From the NCBI GenBank assembly GCA_034008185.1, contig CM067081.1, forward strand, positions 13,701,821-13,765,820: a DNA stretch of 64,000 nt, written 5' to 3'. Position numbers and translations under genes: made by a program. The stretch is from Gorsachius magnificus. Lineage: Eukaryota; Chordata; Aves; Pelecaniformes; Ardeidae. The stretch's first letter is position 1. Each line of letters starts with the position of its first letter. The notes below the pieces were generated by a model. That model was not told the origin of the DNA. It searched no databases and saw only the letters and a program-made list of their open reading frames with translations. Positions 10,605 through 19,720 of this stretch are shown here, one piece after another.

Positions 10605-12338
10605 ATGTTGTTTTATTTGCTCTCAGAGTTGTTGTCCTTGTTCATGGAGTTCTTTTATATATCACCTTACCTGCTGTATGCACTTCCTGTGCTGCTGGTT
10701 GTCACTTTTCGCAAGTGGATTAAAGCTACTGTTCTGCTGTACTGTGTAATACTGGCTTATGCTATGATAAAATTATTGGTCATCAGATTAAGCTCGTATT
10801 TTTACTCAGTATTGCTGTCACCTCTGTATTTTGGGAACCATCTATTGGGAATTATGAATAATTACACATTTTACTTTTTATCCTCGGAGAGTCAGCCTGT
10901 GGGGGAGTCACCTTACTCCATCTTCCCCTTCTTCTCTGAGCTAATTACAACAGTTCTTGAGAATGCTGAATATCCTTGGGATGTTCCAACTAGCATGGCC
11001 CTATTGCTAGGTCTCCTGAATATAGTTCAGCTTTTACTCAGGGTTAGACTCCTACATAAATTATATACCATCCCAAGATCGACTCCTGCAACAGGCCCTG
11101 AAGCTACTCCAACCTCAGTGACACCCACTGTAGCTACTCGAGCTGTGGACACAGGTGCTGCTGCTACTCCAGCCCCTGCAACACCCACTGTAGCTACCTG
11201 AACTGTAGACACAGGCACCGCTGCTACTCCAACACCTGCGACAGGCACCGCTGCTACTGCAACCCCTGCAACATGCACTGCAGCTACTCAAATCCCAGCA
11301 ACAGGCATTGCAGCTGAAACAGGGAGCGAACCTGTGCCGGTATCAGTTGCCCCTATACACAAGAAGAAATCTTGGAAGCGAAAGTCAACTCATTTAGAAA
11401 GGGAGGATGAAAGACCAGGGCCATCACAAAAGGAGGAGGAAGAGGAAGAGCTCATAAATGAGACAGAAACTACACGGTCTCTATCCTTGGGTGAGCTGCG
11501 AGATATGCGAAAAGATTTCAGCCGTCGTGCAGGAGAGCATCTTGTCACCTGGTTGCTCCGATGCTGGGATAACGGGGCCAACAGCCTGGAACTGGAGGGT
11601 AAGGAAGCCAAACAGCTGGGATCCCTTTCTAGGGAAGGGGGCATTGACAAAGCGATTGGAAAAGGGACACAAGTCCTCAGCCTCTGGAGGCGTCTACTGT
11701 CAGCCATGAAGGAAAGATATCCCTTCAAGGAAGATGTCATACATCGCCCAGGCAAATGGACCACCGTGGAGAAAGGCATCCAGTACCTGAGGGAATTGGC
11801 TGTCCTGGAAGTGATTTATAGTGATCTGGACAATGACCAGTTGCCTAAAGATCCAGATAGTGTCCAGTGCACACGACCCATGTGGCGGAAGTTGTTACGT
11901 AGCGCACCAACATCATTTGCAAACACATGGGCAATAATGAACTGGGAAGCTGGACGGGGACCGACAGTGGATGAAGGGGCTAGCCAGCTCCGGGAATACG
12001 AAGAAAGTATCTCTTCTTCCCTTGTCTCTGCTGTGGCTAAACTGTCCCAAAAGGTTGAACGACTCGAAAAGCATATGTCCTACTCCCCTCCTGTACAGAC
12101 CAGTATCTCAGCCATCAGAAGTAAGCGCCCTTCTGCTCAAGGAAAGGAATATCGAGGGTACACACCACGGGGCACTCTATGGTTTTACCTGTGTGACCAT
12201 GGAGAGGACATGAGGAAATGGGATGGAAAACCTACCTTGACCCTAGAGGCACGAGTACATGAGTTGCAAAGAAAAACAAACACAAAAGGGGGCTCTTCCA
12301 GGAAACTTGTTGCTCCAATTTCCAAAGAAATTGGGTAG
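10605..12338 (+). pseudogene. gag: gag of the ERVL-like provirus with N-terminal membrane domain, broken
   Basis: From the ATG at 10605 one frame runs to the TAG at 12336, interrupted only by a TGA at 11199-11201; the parallel repeat unit has CGA at the matching place. There is no ATG between that stop and the gag core, which supports one original frame. Residues 1-80 hold about three hydrophobic segments and a fourth lies near 128-148. A linker of Thr/Ala/Pro/Val repeats follows (about 150-245), then a Lys/Glu-rich stretch, then an ERVL-type Gag core (motifs WLLRCWDNG, LSLWRRLL, CTRPMWRKL). The last stretch has C and H residues but no clear zinc knuckle. Gag would form the particle; the membrane part suggests anchoring to a cell membrane, which is inference. 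The frame is lost again near 12366, just before pol. Confidence 0.8.
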
Positions 12339-12442
12339 ATCGTCATTTTTTCAGACAGAATAGAAGAGCTGATCTTAATTCTGATTGTGATGAAGGAACT
12401 TCTGACTCACACACACAAACCATGAGCAACAGTGATCAGAAT

Positions 12443-12445
12443 TAG
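12443..12445 (+). promoter_or_regulatory. In-frame TAG between gag and pol, possible readthrough site
   Basis: Downstream of a one-base frame change near 12366, the C-terminal gag tail (acidic, Ser/Asp-rich) reads in the same frame as protease and is separated from it by this single TAG, with AGGGGC after it. This fits a gag-pol arrangement by stop readthrough. An alternative is that the TAG is a later mutation. Confidence 0.4.
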
Positions 12446-13861
12446 AGGGGCCCTGCCTCCAGCCAGGTGGAGGAAAGGGACAACCAGGTCTACTGGACTG
12501 TGTGGATTCGATGGCCTGGCACGTCAGACCCACAGAAGTATAGAGCTCTAGTAGACACCGGTGCACAGTGTACTCTAATGCCATCAAGCCATATAGGGGC
12601 AGAATCCATTTGTATTTCTGGAGTGACAGGGGGATCTCAAGAGCTGACTGTATTGGAGGCCGAAGTGAGCCTAACTGGGAATGAGTGGCAAAAGCACCCC
12701 ATTGTGACTGGGCCAGATGCTCCGTGCATCCTGGGCATAGACTACCTCAGGAGAGGGTATTTCAAGGACCCAAAAGGGTACCGGTGGGCTTTTGGTATAG
12801 CTGCCTTGGAGGCAGAAGAAATTAAGCAGCTGTCTACCTTGCCTGGTCTCTCAAAGGACCCTTCAGTTGTGGGGTTGCTGAGTGTTGAAGAACAACAAGT
12901 GCCGATTGCCACCACAACAGTGCACAGGCGGCAATATTGCACCAACCGAGACTCCCTGATTCCCATCCATAAGCTGATTCGTCGACTGGAGAGCCAAGGA
13001 GTGATCAGCAAGACTCGATCATCCTTTAACAGTCCCATATGGCCAGTGAGAAAGTCTGATGGAGAGTGGAGACTGACAGTAGACTATCGTGGCCTGAATG
13101 AAGTTATGCCACCGCCGAGTGCTGCTGTGCCGGACATGTTAGAACTTCAATACGAACTGGAGTCAAAGGCAGCCAAGTGGTATGCCACAATTGATATTGC
13201 AAATGCTTTCTTTTCAATCCCTTTGGCAGCAGAGTGCAGGCCACAGTTTGCTTTCACTTGGAGGGGCATCCAGTATACCTGGAATCGACTGCCCCAGGGG
13301 TGGAAACACAGCCCTACCATTTGCCATGGACTGATCCAGGCAGCACTGGAACAGGGTAATGCTCCAGAGCACCTGCAATACATTGATGACATCATTGTGT
13401 GGGGCAATACAGCAGAAGAAGTTTTTGAGAAAGGGAAGAAAATAGTCCAAATCCTTCTGAAGGCCGGTTTTGCCATAAAACAAAGTAAAGTCAAAGGACC
13501 TGCACAGGAGATCCAGTTCTTAGGAATCAAATGGCAAGATGGACGCCATCAGATTCCAATGGATGTGATCAACAAAATAACAGCCATGTCTCCACCAACT
13601 AGCAAGAAGGAAACACAAGCTTTCTTGGGCATTGTGGGTTTTTAGAGAATGCATATTCCAAATTACAGCCAGATTGTAAGCCCTCTCTACCAAGTGACCC
13701 GGAAGAAGGATGATTTCAAATGGGGCCCTGAACAACGGCAAGCCTTTGAACAAATTAAACGGGAGATAGTGCATGCAGTAGCCCTTGGGCCGGTCTGGGC
13801 AGGGCAAGATGTAAAGAATGTGCTGTACACCGCAGCCGGAGCCCAGGAAACTTGGAAGTGA
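12446..13861 (+). pseudogene. pol: pol part 1: protease and reverse transcriptase, broken
   Basis: The frame opens directly after the TAG at 12443-12445. The protease aspartate box (LVDTGAQ, Asp codon at 12554) comes first, with ILGIDYL later. Reverse transcriptase follows, with VDYRGLN, IDIANAFFSI, LPQGWKHSP and the catalytic YIDD at 13379-13390, then FLGIKW. A TAG at 13643-13645 interrupts the frame where a Trp codon is likely. The frame continues with a connection-like stretch (13649-13861) and then drifts: coding similarity jumps to another frame near 13858 (VIMDWPESKDFG), so sequence between RT and RNase H has probably been lost. The enzyme copied the element's RNA into DNA. It is not functional as it stands. 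Confidence 0.85.
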
Positions 13862-13964
13862 TCATGGACTGGCCAGAAAGCAAAGATTTTGGAGTATCAC
13901 CAGAGGAGGAGGTGGTACGTGCTGAAGAGGCCCCGCTGTACAATAAATTGCCAGAAAATGAGAA

Positions 13965-14190
13965 TCATAGAATCATAGAATCATAGAATCACCTCGTTTG
14001 GAAAAGACCTTTAAGATCATCGAGTCCAACCATTAACCTAGCACTGCCATCCCACCACTAAACCATGTCCCTGAGAACCTCATCTATCCTTCTTTTAAAG
14101 ACCTCCAGGGATGAGGACTCCACCACCTCCCTGGGCAGCCCATTCCAGAGCCTGACAACCCTCTCGGTGAAGAAGTTTTTCCTAATGTCT
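13965..14190 (-). mobile_element. CR1 LINE 3' fragment inserted in RNase H
   Basis: On the + strand it starts with three tandem 'atcatagaatc' copies (the CR1 3' terminal repeat) and ends abruptly inside CR1 sequence (5' truncation). The viral sequence resumes directly after it. A short AGAA is present at both edges (13961-13964 and 14191-14194), a plausible target duplication. The insert interrupts the provirus just before the first catalytic Asp of RNase H, so CR1 was still moving after the provirus landed. Confidence 0.88.
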
Positions 14191-15539
14191 AGAAGCAATA
14201 TGCCCTGTTCACTGATGGGTCTTGCCGTCTTGTGGGAAAGCATTGAAAGTGGAAGGCTGCTGTATGGAGTCCTAAAAGACAAGTCGCAGAGACTGCTGAA
14301 GGAGAAGGTGAATCAAATCAATCTGCAGAGGTGAAAGCCATCTAGCTGGCTTTAGATATTGCTGAAAGAGAAAAATGGCCAGTGCTCTATCTCTATACTG
14401 ACTCATGGATGGTGGCAAATGCTTTGTGGGGGTGGTTGCAGCAATGGAAACAGAACAACTGGCAGCGCAGAGGCAAATCCATCTGGGCAGCCGCATTGTG
14501 GCAAGATATTGCTGCCCAGGTAGAGAACCTGGTTGTAAAAGTATGTCACGTAGATGCTCATGTACCCAAGAGTCGGGCCACTGAACAACATCAAAACAAC
14601 CAGCAGGCAGATCAGGCTGCTAAGATTGAAGTGGCTCAGGTGGATCTGGACTGGCAACATAAGGGTGAATTGTTTCTAGCTCGGTGGGCCCATGACACCT
14701 CAGGCCATCAAGGAAGAGATGCAACATACAGATGGGCTCGTGATCAAGGGGTGGACTTAACTATGGACGCTATTGCACAGGTTATCCATGAAGGTGAAAC
14801 ATGTGCTGCGATCAAACAAGCCAAGCGGTTAAAGCCTCTCTGGTATGGAGGACGGTGGCTGAAATACAAATATGGGGAGGCCTGGCAGGTCGATTATATC
14901 ACACTCCCACAAACCCGCCATGGCAAGCGCTATGTGCTCACCATGGTGGAAGCGACCACCGGATGGTTGGAAACATACCCTGTGCCCCATGCCACTGCCC
15001 AGAACACCATCCTGGGTCTTGAAAAACAAGTCCTGTGGTGACATAGCACCCCAGAAAGAATTGAGTCAGACAACGGAACTCATTTCCGAAACAGCCTCAT
15101 AGACAAATGGGCCAAAGAGCATGGCATTGAGTGGGTCTATCACATCCCCTATCATGCACCAGCCTCTGGGAAAATTGAACGATACAATGGACTGTTAAAA
15201 ACTACACTGAAAGCAATGGGTGGTGGAACATTCAAACATTGGGATACACATTTAGCAAAAGCTACTTGGTTAGTCAACACTAGAGGATCCGCCAACCAAG
15301 CTGGCCCTGCCCAATCAAACCTCTTACGTACTGTAGAAGGGGATAAAGTCCCTGTAGTGCATGTAAAAAATATGCTGGGGAAGACAGTCTGGGTTACTCC
15401 TGCCTCAGGTAAAGGCAAACCCGTCCGTGGGATTGCTTTTGCTCAAGGACCTGGCTCTACTTGGTGGGTGATGCGGAAGGACGGGGAAGTCCGATGTGTA
15501 CCTCAAAGGGATTTGATTTTGGGTGAAAATAGCCAATGA
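14191..15539 (+). pseudogene. pol: pol part 2: RNase H and integrase, broken
   Basis: RNase H: FTDGS (Asp at 14214), the glutamate in SAEVKA just before a TAG at 14343-14345, YTDSW (Asp at 14400), and a final Asp in the QQADQAAK stretch. Integrase: the N-terminal zinc site has H-X4-H (14691 and 14706) but only one cysteine of the expected Cys-X2-Cys (Gly codon at 14793, Cys at 14802). The core has Asp at 14892 (VDYI), Asp at 15069 (ESDNG) and Glu at 15177 (GKIERYN), giving exact D,D-35-E spacing. A TGA at 15039-15041 splits the core (likely CGA decay). The C-terminal part is well preserved to the stop at 15537. These enzymes removed template RNA and inserted the DNA copy; two stops and the zinc-site change make this copy inactive. 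Confidence 0.87.
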
Positions 15540-15946
15540 ACTGAATTGTATAATGTTAATTGCTGTATAATACAGTATGTCATCATTTTTACTATTGCTG
15601 TATGTCCTATCAATGGTATAACAGTAAGAATCACCCAGATTAAGGAAGAATGAATTTTGAAGAAACTGAGGAAGTGCAGTGGATGGAACCAGAACTGACT
15701 TCAGCAAGCAACAACCCAACACCAGACCCCATCTCTCCTGCCCTGAAAGACTGTTACGACAGATGGAGCCCAAAACCGTGGACTAAATGAACCCAATGGA
15801 CATTTTCGAGGGATGGTCCATAAACTAAGGGAATGATATCTGTATGTATATACCAAAAAATCAGAAAATGGTGGTGATTAATTGGAATGTATTGTAAGGG
15901 TAGGACCTAAGCATGACGTAAATGGTATAGAATAAGGGGTGGATAA
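15540..15946 (+). other. 3' untranslated region and polypurine tract of the provirus
   Basis: No env, dUTPase or other frame is present. The stretch ends with an A/G-rich 'aataaggggtggataa' (15931-15946) directly before the 3' LTR, the position of the plus-strand primer. Parts of it recur in the non-autonomous elements near 7.15-7.2 kb and 35.07-35.1 kb. Confidence 0.7.
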
Positions 15947-16537
15947 TGTCCTGGTTTTGGCTGGGATAGAGTTAATTTTCTTCACAGAAGCTAGCATAGT
16001 TCTGTGCTTTGGATTTAGTACCAGCAGAATGTTGACAACATGCTGATGTTTTTAGTTGTTGCCAAGTAGTGCTCAGACTGCTCAAGGACTTTTTGAGCTT
16101 CTGCTCGGCCAGGTGCATAACAAGCTGGGAGTACAGCACAGCTAGGACCCAAACTGTCCAAAGAGCTATTCCATACCATATAACGTCATGCTCGGGGGGG
16201 TTAGTTGGTCGGGCGGTTGCGGGCAGAGTGGTCGCAGCTTGGGCTGTGTGATCGTGGCTCGGGGGGAGTGATCGCAGCTCAGGACGGGCTGGGCATCAGT
16301 CGCCGGGTGGTGAGCAATTGCATTGTGCATCATTCGTTTTGTATATTCTGTATATTCTGTTATCATTCTCATTATTACTATTATTATTATTTTCTCTTAT
16401 TAAACTGTCTTTATCTCAGCCCTTGGCTCTAACCTTTTATTTTCTTTCCAATTCTCTCCCCCATCCCACTGAGGGAGGGGGGGGAGTGAGTGAGCGGCTG
16501 CGTGGTGCTTAGTTGCCAGCTGGGTTAAACCACGACA
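15947..16537 (+). mobile_element. 3' LTR of the ERVL-like provirus
   Basis: 591 bp with TGTCCTGG and CCACGACA ends, followed by the second AAAGT. It differs from the 5' LTR at about 18 positions plus the loss of three bases near 16100. Several differences are C/T or G/A changes at CpG sites. It keeps AACGTCATG where the 5' LTR has AATGTCATG. Confidence 0.93.
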
Positions 16538-16542
16538 AAAGT

Positions 16543-17316
16543 GAATTTAGAATAAGCAGGTACACACACAAACACATCCATATTTATTGGCAGCCATATT
16601 ATGGATCTGTGAAGCTCAACAGGCTAATAAATAGCATGATGAGCTGTTCATTGTGAATCATTAATGGAATTTACTTCTTGTTTCCTAGAATGAATTACTA
16701 GGACTCACATCACAGTTTCCATGAATTTTTCGTTATTCAGTATAATTCACTGAAAAAATTTTTTTCATATTTATGAATATTCATGTACCATTTACTGGTT
16801 TTTATCTTATTCAGAAATTCAGATTTCATCTGTTTTTTACACATTTTTGGCCCTTACAATTATTTCTGTGTCAATTTTACATCAGCATGTTAAAAATACT
16901 CTGTGCATTATTATCCTGAAAGAACATACTTAAAATTCTCTGGATACTGCCTTCAGAATACATATTTGTATATATTCTCTTTTTGCTGGATTATTTACAG
17001 AGAATGAATAGAAGCAGTCCAAGTAAAAACTGGACAGAAACACTTTCCCACTATGTCTCTCCTCTTCTTCTTCCCTGTGACAGCAGCCTTATTCAAAGGT
17101 TATCAACACATGCAGCACATTGTGGATGGGTTGTTTTATGGCCTTTATTAACATATGTAGGTAAAAAATCAAAGTGAACGTTCAAATGTCAGTTTGAAAT
17201 TCATTATTTCCCCTTGAAAAGCTATTCTTTGAACTTTTTTTCATTTACCATTTCATATTTTAACTTGGTATTTCTATCCTTCCATCCTTGTCAATGGCTT
17301 ATTTAGGATCTGGTCC
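16543..17316. other. Unassigned AT-rich sequence
   Basis: No gene seen. A short frame at 16983-17177 has no recognisable domain. Confidence 0.6.
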
Positions 17317-17415
17317 TAAGGGACATGGTTTAGTGGTGGGATGGCAGTGCTAGGTTAGATTGGACTTGACGATCTTAAAGGTCTTTTCCAACCTAAATGA
17401 TTCTATGATTCTATA
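17317..17415 (+). mobile_element. CR1 LINE 3' end fragment
   Basis: About 100 bp of CR1 3' sequence with 'gaccttaaaggtc'-type wording (here 'gatcttaaaggtcttttcc') and the terminal 'gattctatgattctat'. It is oriented 3' end to the right and extremely 5' truncated. Confidence 0.85.
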
Positions 17416-19499
17416 ATTTTAGGAGTCATAGAATAGTCCAGTCTTATTTATGTCTCTTAAAGGCTCCTGCAGCTACCCTTAATTCAACACTGATCTCTCT
17501 GTTGTGGCTATAGACTTTACTGATGTGGGAAGAATAAAGATAATACTGAGAAACTATATGTTTATTTTAAGAGATTTCATCACACTCAGATGAGGGAAGA
17601 TGAGGCCTCATAGGCTTTATTTTCTACAGATTAATACGTGTTAATATAGGCGTGGCAAAGTAGATACAATTAATAGACTGTTCGTGTTTCATCATGAATG
17701 CATATCTCAGGTACTGGTGTCTAAAAAAGCTTGGGGAACTTCACTGGACTTCATGTTTACTTTTTCTGTATCAAATATTTGTCTAAACCCTTTTTATTTT
17801 CTTACAATAACACAATGTCATTACATGTAAGAAAAACTAGAGGAACCCTGTGTTCAGACACAGGGATTTCTTTTTGCAGATATGTTTTTAGCTGCTTAAC
17901 ATATTTTCAAGGGAAACCTAATCCAAACATCACAGCAGGAGAAATCATATTTAAAAGTCCTATGTTATGAAAGCTTTTATCCTGTTTTATAGTGTTACTT
18001 ATTAAAGAGAGAGAAAATTCAAATTTAGCTCCAAACGTTAGGCTTGTGTCTGTAGCTTGATTACCACATCTAGATTTATCTTTTTAAAGCTTTCTGTCTG
18101 CAAGAACACAATTGTTACTAAGTAATATGTTGAACACAAAGAATAATATAAAATTAACTCTATCTGAAACAGGCCAAAAGTCCACCTTGCCAAAAAGCTT
18201 GTCTCCCACATATCTAGTCATATCTTATGCTATTTATGATATTCTGGAAGATATATGATTTTCTGTCATCACAGCAATTGATTCCCTGACAAGTATAAAA
18301 GTCTTTCAAATGAGGAACCTCCAAATGTACGTCCAAGTCTCTGGTTCGTGACTGTAACCATTTCTGACCAAGAGAGCAAAACTGTCTCAAGTCCCAGATG
18401 AAAACCACCCTTCCTCTGGCGTCGCTTGTCTGCATATCAAAATGTATTTAAGAAAAATTTTTGCAAACCACAAAAGCAATTTCACTGATTGACTTGTTGA
18501 GAGATCTTCACTTCTTTTCCAATACTGTTGTGCTCAACTGAAGTTCCAGATAACAAAACAGAAAGATGGATGGTACAGTTTTTGCCTCTCACAAATGTTA
18601 ATTTTATTATAGATATACATGCTGTTTTATTTTTAGATTTTGGTGGTTTTATAGACCTTTTTCTGTCATTTTTTTTTTCCACATCTTTCTCTTCCTGTCA
18701 TTTAGTCTGCTTATCTTTAAGGAAACAGTTGTTTACATTGTTTTCCTTTCCATTTTTCCTGTAGAATTATTCTATATGTAATTTCTTTTTTTTTCTTTCT
18801 TCTTTTTTTTCTTATTGATATTGGTGTTGTGGTCCAAACATCTTTTTCATTTATGTTGTCATTTGTAGCAGTTCTGTTTTACATACTCTCACCTTTAAGC
18901 AGATGACAATTTACCGGGAAAAAAACCCTCCCTGTCACTTTGTTTTGACACTAATATCCAGAAAATGTTAAACTCGCTTTATTTTTTTAACCCCTTCTCC
19001 TTTTCTGCTTCCTTCTCCCCCTGCTTCACCACTCTTTGTTTGTTCCATTGATTTTATTTTCTAAGCAAGATGTCCTTAAAATTGAGTAAGTGAAAAGGTA
19101 AAAAAATTAGCCCCAAAAATTCAAGTTCTTTATTAAGAGAAAAATATGTTTAAAAGGTAGCAATATAGGTAGATAAGTAAATAATAAAATGAAGCAAAAT
19201 GGCTTTGGCTATATTAACATTTTTTTAACACACCTAACTGTAAAGTCAAAAGTGTGAACAGAGTATAAATAACACATTTTTCTGAATTGTTTTAAGAAAT
19301 GGCTCTGAAAGGGATTGAAACTTTTGTGGATAACTAGTGTCTGAGCTGCTATGTTATGCCATACCTAAGAGGGAAAATGAGACCTTAATTTAAGGTAGGA
19401 AATATGATGGAGTAGGAAGATGGCACTGCTTCTATAAGTGGTGGTAATAAGACTGGAAGACTATATCTGTTTCCCGTGTCCCTGGTTTGTAAGATATAT
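17416..19499. other. Unassigned AT-rich sequence
   Basis: No gene recognised. T-rich low-complexity patches lie near 18660-18830 and 18980-19010. Confidence 0.6.
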
Positions 19500-19720
19500 A
19501 TTGAACAAGCTGGAAAGGATCCAGAAAAAAACCTTATGGTTGGTCTGTGGCCTGCAGAACCTATAGAGCAGCAACAACCTATTTAGCTTACAGGGGAACA
19601 AGAGGAAAGTTAGCCTATGGACAGAATGATGTGAAGTCTAGGTGTTTCACCTAGGAGAATCTGGTTTTTTCTTTTTTTTTTTCTCCCAGGAAAGCAAGCG
19701 AAGAGTACCCATTGTGTTCA
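19500..19720 (+). mobile_element. Ancient CR1-like fragment
   Basis: Words such as 'ctggaaaggatccagaaaa' and 'acctatttagctta' occur in the order seen in old CR1 ORF2 C-terminal/3' regions. The fragment is heavily diverged, with no open frame. Confidence 0.45.

Larger units (their letters stand above)
9887..16542 (+). mobile_element. ERVL-like (class III) endogenous provirus, near full length
   Basis: The provirus is bounded by a perfect 5-bp direct repeat AAAGT (9887-9891 and 16538-16542). Order: 5' LTR, Lys-type primer site, membrane-leader/gag frame, protease, RT, RNase H, integrase, untranslated region, 3' LTR. No env and no dUTPase were found in the roughly 0.4 kb between integrase and 3' LTR. 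The gag type, the RT YIDD box and the integrase D,D-35-E spacing place it with ERVL elements, which lack env and retrotranspose inside cells. Mammalian ERVLs usually carry dUTPase and use tRNA-Leu, so this bird lineage differs in both points. By my count the two LTRs differ at roughly 18 positions plus a 3-base indel (about 3%). It is disabled by stops, a frameshift and a CR1 insertion. Confidence 0.88.

Noticed and set aside
15540..15946. Searched for env or dUTPase after ERVL integrase
   Set aside because: The stretch has only short closed frames and matches untranslated sequence in the related elements.
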